From CAINVV01 sp037129695 (GTDB lineage: Bacteria > Bacteroidota > Bacteroidia > Bacteroidales > Prolixibacteraceae), in NCBI GenBank assembly GCA_037129695.1, contig JBAXUL010000070.1, positions 1 to 20,989 of the forward strand: a stretch of DNA of 20,989 nt, in the 5' to 3' direction. The translations under genes and the position numbers were made by a program. The number at the start of each line of letters is the position of its first letter. Within the stretch, counting starts at the first letter, position 1. The notes below the pieces were generated by a model. It was not told the origin of the DNA. It saw only the letters and a list, made by a program, of their open reading frames with translations, and did not search any database. Shown here piece by piece: positions 1 to 7,601 of the stretch.

Positions 1-798
1 ATGGAACCCTCAGGATAATTTACATGCTATTTTGTGAACGATTGTGCATGAGGGTGTCATTTGTGAATAACTTGTAATTTGAATGGATAAATTGTATCGA
101 ACATCAGATAAGTCAGTAGCCATCCTGAAATTTCAGGATGAAGAATCATTGTCATTTGGGTTAGTGATTTCATGATAGTTATTTTTTGTGATAATACTGG
201 AATGGTATTTCAGGATGAAAAGCTGGCTGTACAAACGGTTTTTTTCCTCCAGGAAAATTTCAAAATACTATTGGGCAAGAGGTTAAGTCCGGATTATAAG
301 TCAGATGTGAAAAATTCCGGGAGAGGTTCAATCGTTGGTAATTTTCCCTTCAACGCAGCATACAATTTCATCGCGCTTCATTTTTAGTATGAAGTTACGG
401 CACAAAAAATTTCTGAATTGTTATCCCCGACTCTGCGGTTGTTAGGTTCAACCTTAGAGAAATTTCGGTGTAAGGTATAAGTCGTGGCCCGACATCAGGT
501 GAATACTCACCCAGAACAAGGAGATCTTACACTTTTCATGATTCTTGCCCTTATTACCAGCCAGTCTCTTTAATGAAAGGACTTTCGATAGGTTATCTGA
601 AACAGATCAAAACATGAATCGCCTTTTTAAAAGGTGCAAGGGAGAGGTATAAAAGCAGTGGTTTAGGTGCAGGACATTACTTTATTCGTCCTTCATATTT
701 CATACAAAGATTAGTCAAAATTTTTACCATTTCCAAATTTTCAGTTAGGAAAAAAATGATGAACTGAATGACCTGCCCAAGGTGATATTTGCCCTGGT
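1..798. other. Gene-poor stretch downstream of the S9 peptidase
   Basis: I see no convincing gene here. The longest open frame on the plus strand (172-387, 71 codons) has no recognisable motif and no support from neighbours. The stretch lies 3' of the minus-strand S9 peptidase. It holds a perfect 20-bp palindrome (121-140), whose right half recurs at 208-218. Several short hairpins are also visible: GTCG/CGAC arms at 481-484 and 490-493, GGTGA/TCACC arms at 498-502 and 507-511, and an AT-rich near-palindrome CCTTTTTAAAAGG near 628-640. Any of these could belong to a 3' UTR or small RNA, but none matches a family I know. Confidence 0.5.
121..140. repeat. Perfect 20-bp palindrome
   Basis: CATCCTGAAATTTCAGGATG equals its own reverse complement over all 20 bases. 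Its right half plus flank (TTTCAGGATGAA) recurs at 208-219, and TCAGGAT is also present near position 10. There is no T-run directly after it on either strand, so a dimeric regulator site is more likely than an intrinsic terminator. Which gene it would serve is unknown, because no gene start is visible within 600 bp. Confidence 0.6.
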
Positions 799-3669
799 TT
801 ATTCCTGGTATCCTGAATCTTTTCCCTTTAAAATAGCAGGAATTCCATCCTTCATCCATTTTGGCTCGGGACCTCCCTTGAGAAAATGTTCGAAAAACTG
901 GCTCATCCGGATGGATAAATCCTGCCGGTTGGGACGTTTGGTCAGGTTGTGTTCCTCTCCGTTGTAGCTCAACAGCCAGGCAGGTTTTCCCAAACGGCGC
1001 ATGGCTGTAAAAAGCTCGATCCCCTGGTACCATGGAACGGCGCCATCGGTATCGTTGCTCATGATCAGCAAGGGGGTGGTAATCCTGTCGACAAAGAAGA
1101 TGGGTGAATTTTCGATAAACAACTCGCGTTTTTCCCACAAAGTTCCGCCGATCCGGCTCTGGCCATGCTCGTACTGGAACTCGCGAACCACCCCGCTTTC
1201 CCAGCGGATTCCACCATAGGCCGATGTCATATTGCTCACAGGAGCTCCTGCCATGGCCGCTTTGAACATTCCGGTCTGGGTAACCATGAATGCGGTTTGG
1301 TATCCGCCCCAGCTTTGTCCCTGCAATCCCAGGTTCGCGGCATCGATATATGGCCGTTTCAATAATTCGAGTGTTCCGCTCATGATGGAATTGTAGGCGT
1401 CCTTTCCAGGATGACCTGTGGTATAGGTAATATCCGGCACGAAAACGAAATAGCCGTTGCTGTTGTACCACGAAAAATTTACGGTTGATCTTGAGGGTGA
1501 CGGAACATAATGGGAGAAGAGTTTATCCGAATAGCGCTCATAATAATAGACGATCATCGGATATTTTTTGGCCGGATCAAAGTTCTCCGGTTTGTAAAGC
1601 AGCCCTTTCATTACCTTCCCTTCAAGGGTAGTCCATTTGATCTGCTCGACCGTTCCCCAACAAAAGCTATTCTGCTGTGGATTGGCATTGGAAAGTTTTT
1701 TGGCATCCCTGAAATCTGATGTGCTGTTCCACAAATCGGGGTAAACCGTATAGGATGATTTTTGCCAGACCAGCTGATTCGCATTTTTAGCCTTGATGGG
1801 ATTGGTGTAATCGTTCTCCGTTTTCACCAAACTGACCAAGGATCCCGGCATATTCAGTTTCAGCGATGAGAAACCCTGCCGACAGCTCTCTTCTTCGGTG
1901 GATTTAAGCAGTAGCGGCTCTGCCGGGTTGATGTACAAAGCCTCCGGATCGAGGTTGACCCAGCGGTAGGATGTTTTCTCCGCGCGACCTGTGAGAGTCA
2001 GGTTCAATGGCGTTTTGATTCCTTTCGGATCAAACTGCCAGATGTCGTATTGATCGTATATCAGAATGGACTCATCGTCTTTGGTCCAGCCGGCTAGGCC
2101 GTAAGGTCCCGGGGTGGAGGGGGTGTCCTGTTTTTCATTGAAAAAAGCAACCGGGACTGACGAGGTGAGAACCTTTGTCTGGAACTTGATCAGATCCATG
2201 CAGTACCAGGCTTTTTCAATTCCTTCATACCAATAGAGGTATTTCCCGTCAGGTGAAATGTCTCCCGGGAAAGATCTTTTCTTGAACATCAGTTTTTTGG
2301 CACCCGTCTTCACATCAATCAGCCAAACATCGCGGTAGCTGGCTTCCTCCCAGGAGGAAAGTATCTCATAGGGTTTGGAGGAATATCCGATTGCCATTTC
2401 AGCATTGCCTTTACGGATCGTTTTAATCCGGGTAATCAGTGTGTCGGCAAGTTGGATTATTTTCTGGTCAGGGATTCGGCAAACAGCCTGGTAGCTCTGT
2501 TTTAAATCACTGTCAAGTTCCTTGATCTGCTGTGACTGCAGTCTGCCATCCTGCCAGTTCCAGACATCCAGTTTCGTTTTCTCCTCTTCCAGTAGCGTGT
2601 CTTTTGGCTGGGGAATGATCTTTGGGGCGGTTCCGAAATAAAGTTTGCTCCCGTCATCGGAGAAACTGAGTTTCCCGTTTTCGCTGACTTCCCAGTTTTT
2701 GAGTATTCCGGTGGTTGAGGTATCGGCGATCATTTTAGTTTCACCCAGTTTCTCAATCCATAGATTCAAACTATAACGTTTTACTTTGGCCGTATCCTTT
2801 GTGAAAAGATAGGCTACCTGCCTGCCTGCATCATCCGGTAGTATTTTTTTGGCGAGACCGTTTCCTTCAGCCAATTTTTTTTCCTGAAGGGTCCGTGTGT
2901 CGAAGATGTGCACGGAAGAGCTATCTACAGAATCTTTTTTCAGGGTGATGAATGCACACAATACACCATTCTTCGAAAAAGCGAATTCAGTCACATTCTC
3001 ATAAATAAATTTGGCTCCTGTTGCCGGATTGGATAGGGTCAGCAGGGCTACCTCCGTTTCATTGAAGGCTCCTTTTTTTGGTTTCTTTTCCTTCTCTTTC
3101 CTGGGTTCCTGAAGGGCTTTTAGTTGGGCCGTATCCTTTGCTGACTTTAATTGAGCGGTGTCTTTTATCTCGCCTTTCGGTTTTGAGGCATCTTTTGGTT
3201 TATCTTGCAGGTAAGCGATCCACGACCCTCCCTCCTTCGGAATCTGGAATGATTTGAGCCATGGAATTTTCACTACGGACCCGTTTGGCAGCATCCTGAT
3301 ACCCAGTGAATCTTTGGGCAATTCTTCTTTTTTGGTTTTCGCCAGTTTGAGCTTGTGCAGGATTGCTTCAGGCTGTTTAATCTTAAATGCCACCAGATCG
3401 GAACTGCTGCTGAAGGTCGTCTCCAGTCCGCGTGGAAGAGAGTCGTGCTTTCCTGTCTGTAGATTCATGAGGTGGAGAAAACCGTCTCCCTTCTGGGGAT
3501 TTACTTCATAGGACACCCATTGTCCGTTGGCTGAAATTGCCGGTTTGGCCAGTTCTTTCCATGCATCGTAATCAGAGTTGGTCAGCGGTTTTTTTGCAGG
3601 TGTTTGCGAGGTAACTGTGGTAGCAACTGCCAGCAATAAGCTCAGAAAAAGAAATAATTTTTTTGTCAT
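799..3669 (-). CDS. Secreted S9 family prolyl oligopeptidase-type serine peptidase
   Basis: This is a 956-residue protein. An N-terminal signal peptide (about residues 1-21, hydrophobic LFLFLSLLLAVATTV core) is followed by a long beta-propeller-like region and a C-terminal alpha/beta hydrolase domain. The nucleophile motif is GQSWGGY with Ser786. Asp875 (NDTDGAVPW) and His907 (GEEHN) complete a plausible Ser-Asp-His triad in the expected order and spacing. Members of MEROPS family S9 cleave oligopeptides, often after proline, and here the enzyme would act in the periplasm or outside the cell. Residues 157-200 form a Lys-rich, low-complexity insert with the heptad KDTAQLK twice (169-175 and 178-184), probably a surface loop. 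The gene stands alone: its nearest same-strand neighbour starts 596 bp upstream. The start is ATG directly before the signal peptide. Substrate is not predictable; a DPP-IV-like or acylaminoacyl-peptidase-like activity are both possible. Confidence 0.93.
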   Translation of the reverse strand: MTKKLFLFLSLLLAVATTVTSQTPAKKPLTNSDYDAWKELAKPAISANGQWVSYEVNPQKGDGFLHLMNLQTGKHDSLPRGLETTFSSSSDLVAFKIKQPEAILHKLKLAKTKKEELPKDSLGIRMLPNGSVVKIPWLKSFQIPKEGGSWIAYLQDKPKDASKPKGEIKDTAQLKSAKDTAQLKALQEPRKEKEKKPKKGAFNETEVALLTLSNPATGAKFIYENVTEFAFSKNGVLCAFITLKKDSVDSSSVHIFDTRTLQEKKLAEGNGLAKKILPDDAGRQVAYLFTKDTAKVKRYSLNLWIEKLGETKMIADTSTTGILKNWEVSENGKLSFSDDGSKLYFGTAPKIIPQPKDTLLEEEKTKLDVWNWQDGRLQSQQIKELDSDLKQSYQAVCRIPDQKIIQLADTLITRIKTIRKGNAEMAIGYSSKPYEILSSWEEASYRDVWLIDVKTGAKKLMFKKRSFPGDISPDGKYLYWYEGIEKAWYCMDLIKFQTKVLTSSVPVAFFNEKQDTPSTPGPYGLAGWTKDDESILIYDQYDIWQFDPKGIKTPLNLTLTGRAEKTSYRWVNLDPEALYINPAEPLLLKSTEEESCRQGFSSLKLNMPGSLVSLVKTENDYTNPIKAKNANQLVWQKSSYTVYPDLWNSTSDFRDAKKLSNANPQQNSFCWGTVEQIKWTTLEGKVMKGLLYKPENFDPAKKYPMIVYYYERYSDKLFSHYVPSPSRSTVNFSWYNSNGYFVFVPDITYTTGHPGKDAYNSIMSGTLELLKRPYIDAANLGLQGQSWGGYQTAFMVTQTGMFKAAMAGAPVSNMTSAYGGIRWESGVVREFQYEHGQSRIGGTLWEKRELFIENSPIFFVDRITTPLLIMSNDTDGAVPWYQGIELFTAMRRLGKPAWLLSYNGEEHNLTKRPNRQDLSIRMSQFFEHFLKGGPEPKWMKDGIPAILKGKDSGYQE

Positions 3670-3854
3670 AATCCACCAGTTTCAGATAAGTTGGCTGAAG
3701 ATAATACAAAACCCTGAAAGTCGGCCTATATAGGGGAAGATACCTGCAAGCATCCGGTTTTGGCCAGTCTGCTCAGACCATGCCGGGTAGTACTTGATGT
3801 TCAGTAAGGCTGGGCTGATGTGACCCTGGCAGCAGGAAGATGGTTGGATTCGGG

Positions 3855-4265
3855 TTATTGCTTCACTGCAAATGCTTGAATGGTGGTCGAAATTCCACTC
3901 AAGCTATCAGTATAGGACAGGGAGAAAGTAATACACGACAGAGTGCCGGCACCACAGATTGAACTCGATTGGAAAATGGCTTGCATCGGTATAGTAAGGA
4001 TGTTTTCGATGTAAATGGCTTCGAAGGTGTATCCGCCATTGTAGTAGGAAAAAATATTGAATAACAGTAGGCTGTCTTCTATCGTTGATTTTTCTTTGTG
4101 CGACGAAAGTGTTGATTTTATCTGTGATGTACTGTGCTCAACCCAGATGTCGGTAACTCGGTAGATGGCTGAGTAATCCTCAAGGATGTCCTGGGTTTTC
4201 CTACAGCCAATCCATAAAGTGGTTGAAAGAGGCACGAACGTCAAAAACAAAGTTGATTTCATCAT
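3855..4265 (-). CDS. Small putative lipoprotein, function unknown
   Basis: I do not recognise a family. From the ATG at 4265 it encodes 136 residues: a short positively charged start (MMKS), a hydrophobic stretch, and a lipobox-like WIGC with Cys21 followed by RKTQ, as expected for lipidation and export. The mature part is rich in Ser, Thr and Ile, with YNGGYTFEAIYIENI and a C-terminal stretch SCITFSLSYTDSLSG that looks like beta strands; two further cysteines sit close together (CGAGTLSC). An upstream in-frame ATG at 4286 would put seven residues before the signal, which is less likely. It lies 185 bp upstream of the S9 peptidase on the same strand, so co-transcription is possible but not evident. 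It could still be a chance ORF. Confidence 0.5.
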   Translation of the reverse strand: MMKSTLFLTFVPLSTTLWIGCRKTQDILEDYSAIYRVTDIWVEHSTSQIKSTLSSHKEKSTIEDSLLLFNIFSYYNGGYTFEAIYIENILTIPMQAIFQSSSICGAGTLSCITFSLSYTDSLSGISTTIQAFAVKQ

Positions 4266-4465
4266 TTCCGGTTGGCGTAAATACATGCACAGAGGTACTT
4301 TGTTCTCAATGGGTTTTCTTTGGTTCTGAACCTGAATTTATTCAGAAAGTAAATCCCAATACAGAGATCATAACCTGAACTGAACGTGACTGAAAGAGAA
4401 TCGCACAATTGAGTTATTCGTAAAACTGTCTTCGTGATGCCAATAATAGTAAGAATAAAATAAAA

Positions 4466-4489
4466 ATTTCTTGATCCTGATCAAGAAAT
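4466..4489 (-). terminator. 11-bp inverted repeat, possible minus-strand terminator
   Basis: The arms ATTTCTTGATC (4466-4476) and GATCAAGAAAT (4479-4489) are perfect complements separated by two bases. Read on the minus strand, the hairpin runs straight into TTTTTATTTTATTC, the layout of an intrinsic terminator with an AT-rich stem. On the plus strand it is followed by GCGGCG, so it would not terminate there. A regulator binding site is the alternative. What transcript it would end is unclear, since no solid minus-strand gene lies just upstream. Confidence 0.45.
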
Positions 4490-4692
4490 GCGGCGATAGT
4501 CGAATGATATATATGATCAGTATATAATTAAACATGAGTGCAAAAAAATGAAATGCAACATGATATGAATACAAATAAATTATAATTATGTTAAAAGTCT
4601 ATTTTTTATTAATTAAAGGCTTCTCCAATTAGCCTTGTAAAATCAGTCGGATCTTATTCCCGTCGAAATTGAACCAACCGCGAAAGGAGTGA

Positions 4693-4720
4693 TTTTGGGT
4701 CATCAGTGACAGACCCAAAA
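4693..4720. repeat. 9-bp inverted repeat (hairpin)
   Basis: TTTTGGGTC (4693-4701) and GACCCAAAA (4712-4720) are perfectly complementary with a 10-base loop. It lies inside a doubtful minus-strand open frame and 40 bp from the complementary segments at 4741-4829, which supports a structured RNA more than a protein gene. Confidence 0.5.
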
Positions 4721-4740
4721 CAACAGGTGAAAAGGAATGA

Positions 4741-4829
4741 ATGAAGCGGGAGATTCATGACTGAGCCTCTAAGGGCTGTTAGGAAAATGGGATTATCATT
4801 CCCGCAGACTTGCCCTGTGGTAAGGCTCA
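4741..4829. ncRNA. Candidate structured RNA segment (weak)
   Basis: Several complementary segments are packed here. ATGAA (4741-4745) pairs with TTCAT (4754-4758). GCGGGA (4746-4751) pairs with TCCCGC (4800-4805). TGAGCCT (4762-4768) pairs with AGGCTCA (4823-4829), and AGGGC (4771-4775) with GCCCT (4812-4816) nests inside it. The GCGGGA/TCCCGC stem crosses the TGAGCCT/AGGCTCA stem, so the two are alternatives or a pseudoknot. No known riboswitch or tRNA pattern fits. Individually short stems can arise by chance, so this is a weak call. Confidence 0.2.
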
Positions 4830-5011
4830 AATGAAGAGGTATAAATTGAAATTGGTTGATTGGTTTGATTGGTTTTATTGCCATCAGGCACCCTTATCGA
4901 AAATTGAAATTGCGCTTCGAAAATCAAAAGTTTGAATCTGAAAATCGAAAGGATTTGTATTTATATTAATATGCAATCACCCTCTTATTTTCTGAAATTT
5001 GTAGTTAAAAA

Positions 5012-5019
5012 TAGGTTTG
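5012..5019 (+). promoter_or_regulatory. Possible Bacteroidetes -7 element (TAGGTTTG)
   Basis: TAGGTTTG matches the Bacteroidetes -7 consensus TAnnTTTG exactly and lies 62 bp upstream of the ATG of the TonB-C/TPR gene. No TTG is found at the usual 19-21 bp further upstream (the closest TTTG is only 10 bp away), so the match is partial. Confidence 0.3.
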
Positions 5020-5081
5020 GGATGAAGTGGCCTGGCATAGTATATATCCAGGAATAGTAATCATTTTAAATACCTGAAATC

Positions 5082-5804
5082 ATGAAAGCAATAATTTTGT
5101 CGATGCTGGTCTTGTTGGTCAGCACAATCATTTCATTCGGACAGGATGTCAAAAGAGAACTGCCAGTATCAATTATTACTGCGCCTGAATTTAGTGTCAG
5201 TTTCCAGAATGAAGGGCATGGCTACCTAAGCGATTACCTGTTAAGCCATCTTGATTATCCTGAAAATTCATTGCAGTGGAATCAGGAAGGAACCGAGGTT
5301 GTTCAATTCCTTGTCTCCTCAAAGGGTGAGGTAACAGATCTGACAATAATCAATAGTGTCTCTCCCGACATTGACAGGGAAGTGGAACGGGTCCTGATGT
5401 CCACCAGTGGCATGTGGCGCCCGGCTTTTGAGAACGGTAAACCCGTTGCCAAAGTAAGAGAAGTTTCTATTTTATTTACTCCCGGAGAATTGAATCCCAC
5501 CGATAAATTTTTTCGCGAAGCGCAAGATTTTCTTGTTTTGGGCAACAAGCAGTTTTTCAACAGGAAGAACAACAAAAATGCCTTGTATTTTTATGACAGG
5601 GCTGTTCGCTATGTCCCCAATGACAAATGTCTGCTTGTCACCAGGGGAATGTGTAAATACCAGTTGGGCGACAAGGCAGGGGCTTGCAGGGACTGGAACA
5701 GGATCCGGACTTTGGGAGGGATGGAAGGAGATGCTTATCTCGAAAATTTTTGCGAATACACGGGTTACAGTGAAATGATCGGTTTGGTTCAGAATGGACG
5801 CTGA
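5082..5804 (+). CDS. Secreted TonB C-terminal domain / TPR protein
   Basis: The protein has 240 residues. A signal peptide (MKAIILSMLVLLVSTIISFG, cleavage near residue 20) leads into a TonB-C-like domain at about residues 48-133. This shows the typical order: YPENSLQWNQEGTEVVQFLVSSKGEV, a helix with IDREVERVL, then WRPAFENGKPV. The C-terminal half (about 140-205) has a tetratricopeptide-like helix pair (AQDFLVLGNKQFF, ALYFYDRAVRYVPND, then GMCKYQLGDKAGACRDWNR). Unlike true TonB it has no membrane anchor with a proline-rich spacer, so energy transduction to a receptor is unlikely; similar Bacteroidota proteins are simply annotated as TonB-C or TPR proteins. It is followed 150 bp downstream by the CAP lipoprotein on the same strand. 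The role is unknown, probably in the periplasm. Confidence 0.8.
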   Translation: MKAIILSMLVLLVSTIISFGQDVKRELPVSIITAPEFSVSFQNEGHGYLSDYLLSHLDYPENSLQWNQEGTEVVQFLVSSKGEVTDLTIINSVSPDIDREVERVLMSTSGMWRPAFENGKPVAKVREVSILFTPGELNPTDKFFREAQDFLVLGNKQFFNRKNNKNALYFYDRAVRYVPNDKCLLVTRGMCKYQLGDKAGACRDWNRIRTLGGMEGDAYLENFCEYTGYSEMIGLVQNGR

Positions 5805-5954
5805 ATTATCGGTAAAAGTTGATTCGATCCAACAAAACTTCATCAGTCACTGACGGGATTATTTTTTAAAAAGTCGTTTCTGATTAGTTGAAATTACCCG
5901 AAATTGTGTAATTTAGTGAGTCATTCCTATGGTTTCATCAATCTTTCATTGATC

Positions 5955-6437
5955 ATGGACAGAAAACATTTCCAGCCGGCAGGTTTTCTCCCAGGAATAA
6001 TTTTACTGGCTTCCTTTATCCTGATGGTCTCATGTAGCAAGAATCAGGAGACTGAAATCTATTCTTCAATGGATCAGGAAATTTTGCAATTGATTAATCT
6101 GCATCGGATATCTATTGGTAAAGTTGAACTGACCATGAATCAGACAATCTGGAACGAGGCAAAACTTCACTCTACAAATATGGCAAACGGAACTGTCGGA
6201 GTCTCGCATGATGGGTTTGCTGACAGAATAGCCAGAATCAAGGCTGAGATTGGCGGAGGTTCAGCCGGTGAAAATGTCGCATATGGCTTTACGACTGCAC
6301 AGTCTGTTGTGGATGGCTGGCTGAGCAGTTCAGGGCATAAAGCAAATATTGAAGGCGATTTCACCCTCACAGGTATTTCTGCAGTTCAGAACAATTCCGG
6401 ATCCTGGTACTTTACTCAAATTTTCCTGAAAAAATAA
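5955..6437 (+). CDS. CAP-domain (SCP/PR-1-like) lipoprotein
   Basis: I place the start at the ATG at 5955. The open frame extends upstream only to a TTG (5904) and would put 17 residues before the signal. From 5955 the protein has 160 residues with a lipoprotein signal peptide ending in MVSC (Cys27). The rest is a single CAP domain: the QEILQLINLHR opening helix, VSHDGF (His85), GENVAY (Glu106), and WLSSSGHKANI (His128), closing with WYFTQIFLKK. His85, Glu106 and His128 match the conserved CAP cleft residues. Bacterial CAP proteins of the YkwD type are short, secreted and of mostly unknown activity. Here the protein would be anchored in the inner or outer membrane, facing the periplasm or outside. 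Domain call is firm; function is not. Confidence 0.9.
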   Translation: MDRKHFQPAGFLPGIILLASFILMVSCSKNQETEIYSSMDQEILQLINLHRISIGKVELTMNQTIWNEAKLHSTNMANGTVGVSHDGFADRIARIKAEIGGGSAGENVAYGFTTAQSVVDGWLSSSGHKANIEGDFTLTGISAVQNNSGSWYFTQIFLKK

Positions 6438-6493
6438 CGATGAAGGCTTGACCCTTGGAAATAGTAGATTTCAATGGCCTTTCCTAATTCACG

Positions 6494-6673
6494 TTATATG
6501 GCATTCAACTCTTTCAGACAATCCGAACAAAGGCAATCGTCGTAATGACCCGAGATTTGATCAAAGGTCGCCTCTGTGATCTCTGCTTCCATGCAAGAGC
6601 AATGGACGGTCAGTGTGCAAATATGCACCTTGCGGCAACGGGCGCATTCCCTTGGCTCATATTTTGAATACAT
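6494..6673 (-). CDS. Small cysteine-rich CWC-family protein
   Basis: This short frame encodes 59 residues from an ATG at 6673. It carries nine cysteines in a zinc-ribbon-like order: CARC near the N-terminus, then IC, then HCSC, and at the C-terminus CLCSDCL. This matches the Cys_rich_CWC pattern (CxxC, C, CWC, CLCxxCL), with Ser in place of the Trp of the eponymous CWC. Family members are very short, presumably metal-binding and of unknown function. It ends 57 bp from the convergent CAP gene and lies 150 bp downstream of the FNR-like gene, from which it is separated by a repeat element. Confidence is good because the cysteine spacing is hard to get by chance. Confidence 0.8.
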   Translation of the reverse strand: MYSKYEPRECARCRKVHICTLTVHCSCMEAEITEATFDQISGHYDDCLCSDCLKELNAI

Positions 6674-6696
6674 GTTTGACAGTTTAAATAAGTAAT

Positions 6697-6809
6697 GAAC
6701 AAATAATAATGTCGTATTTTTTCTTTGCGGGCTTTGCGAGCTTTGCGCGACACAATTGGCAGAATCCTCAAAAAATGGGAATCAGCATCTACGACATTTT
6801 AATGTTCTT
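6697..6809. repeat. Intergenic repeat element, copy A (MITE/REP-like)
   Basis: The element is bounded by inverted ends. AATGTCGTA (6708-6716) is the perfect complement of TACGACATT (6790-6798), and the similarity extends outward to GAAC (6697-6700) and GTTC (6804-6807). Inside are three tandem 9-mers of the form CTTTGCGNG (6723-6749), then CGACACAATTGGCAGAAT. A second copy in the same orientation is at 20791-20900. Over the core (TTTTTTCTTTGCG through AATTGGCAGAAT) the copies differ at only a handful of positions, and TCTACGACATT plus AATGTTCTT are identical. There is no open frame inside, so it is non-coding. It sits between the CWC gene and the FNR gene. Confidence 0.8.
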
Positions 6810-6823
6810 TTAACTTAATCGGG

Positions 6824-7480
6824 TTAAAAAAATATTTCAGTCCGAATGTTTTCGGGAGGAATTCCGTTTTGTTCGAGATAATCTGACACTTCATTGATCA
6901 TACCTGAATTGCCACAAATGTAATACACCGAATCTTTTCTCACCCCTTTTTCTTTCAAACACAGGGTAACCCTTCCTGAGAATTTTTCACTCTTCTCCCG
7001 TGAGGTACAGAGGGTATAACGTTCAGCAGGATAATCTGTTTCATCATAAGCCTCATAGTTGTATGAAACACCATGAAATAGTTCGTAGTTCAGTCCTGGA
7101 TTGGATAGGATCATGCTTCTGAAAGGGGAGATGCCGGTGCCCGTTGCCACAAAGGTAAAATGGTTGTTTAAGTTGTGCCTGTTATCCCTCAATACAAAAA
7201 AACCGAAGGGGCCGGATATTTCCAATATTGTGCCGATTTGGAGAGATTTCAGCTTGACAGAGACATCCCCTTCCGTGATCTCTTTGATCAGAAGATCAAT
7301 GTAGGGGACATTTTCCGGACTGTAAATGGAATATTCCCGAGCATTGTTTTCCCCCGGAATGTTGACAATAACATACTGACCTGCCTTGAATGCGAAATCC
7401 CTTTTTTCAAGTCTCAACACATAGGTAGATTCGGTAATGCTTCTGATATCCAGTAACCTACAGTGAAAATATTTTTTCAT
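6824..7480 (-). CDS. Ferredoxin/flavodoxin-NAD(P)H reductase family flavoprotein
   Basis: The protein has 218 residues, a single FNR-type module. The FAD domain carries GQYVIVNIPG and R48-EYSIYS (the RxYS flavin-binding motif). The NAD(P)-binding domain carries ATGTGISPF (about 112-120) and YICGNSGMI (about 187-195), and the chain ends EIFF, like the aromatic C-termini of the Fpr-type family. It probably moves electrons between NAD(P)H and ferredoxin or flavodoxin in the cytoplasm. I chose the ATG at 7480 (MKKYFHC) over the frame's TTG at 7486. It is separated from lipA by 121 bp that contain a hairpin, so it is probably its own unit. A link to the neighbouring pathway, for example supplying reduced ferredoxin or flavodoxin to the radical-SAM lipoyl synthase, is only inference. 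Confidence 0.88.
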   Translation of the reverse strand: MKKYFHCRLLDIRSITESTYVLRLEKRDFAFKAGQYVIVNIPGENNAREYSIYSPENVPYIDLLIKEITEGDVSVKLKSLQIGTILEISGPFGFFVLRDNRHNLNNHFTFVATGTGISPFRSMILSNPGLNYELFHGVSYNYEAYDETDYPAERYTLCTSREKSEKFSGRVTLCLKEKGVRKDSVYYICGNSGMINEVSDYLEQNGIPPENIRTEIFF

Positions 7481-7507
7481 TCGCAAGAATTATTATGGTT
7501 TTATATG

Positions 7508-7539
7508 CCATTTTTGAGAATTGTGTTGTTGAAAAATGG
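7508..7539. repeat. 8-bp inverted repeat between lipA and the FNR gene
   Basis: CCATTTTT (7508-7515) and AAAAATGG (7532-7539) are complementary with a 16-base loop. The hairpin lies about 63 bp past the lipA stop and 28 bp before the FNR start. It could be a weak terminator of the long operon or an operator for the FNR gene. The stem is AT-rich and no clear U-tract follows, so neither is certain. Confidence 0.35.
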
Positions 7540-7601
7540 TTCTGACTAATTTCTTTTCCATTTAATAAGAACAATCACTTGTTGCAGGTAATCAATACTT
7601 G

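Larger units (their letters stand above)
4287..5081. other. AT-rich intergenic region with several inverted repeats
   Basis: This is about 800 bp without a convincing gene. Two minus-strand open frames (4368-4574 and 4654-4884) look like chance: the first is AT-driven (Phe, Ile, Tyr rich) and the second is crossed by inverted repeats. The region contains an 11-bp inverted repeat (4466-4489), a 9-bp inverted repeat (4693-4720), a dense set of short complementary segments (4741-4829), an ATTGGTT-type short tandem pattern (about 4852-4880) and a CGAAAAT-rich patch (4897-4950). The last 100 bp are the leader of the TonB-C/TPR gene. Confidence 0.5.

Noticed and set aside
172..387. A 71-codon plus-strand frame in the gene-poor left end.
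   Set aside because: No motif, no signal peptide, no supporting neighbour or convincing leader; the palindrome half-site repeat lies inside it.
677..1471. A 264-codon open frame on the minus strand.
   Set aside because: It overlaps the S9 peptidase in another frame on the same strand, and its translation is Arg-, Cys- and Trp-rich with no motif, while the S9 frame holds the Ser-Asp-His triad.
4368..4574. A 68-codon minus-strand frame that looks hydrophobic.
   Set aside because: The Phe/Ile/Tyr richness follows from AT-rich DNA, and the 11-bp inverted repeat lies within it.
4746..4805. A tRNA-like outer stem (GCGGGA/TCCCGC, 60 nt).
   Set aside because: Too short for a tRNA, with no T-loop GTTCRA, no anticodon arm and no CCA-type 3' context.
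4654..4884. A 76-codon minus-strand frame (MAIKPIKPINQF...).
   Set aside because: No recognisable domain, and it is crossed by the 9-bp inverted repeat and the complementary segments at 4741-4829, so a non-coding explanation fits better.
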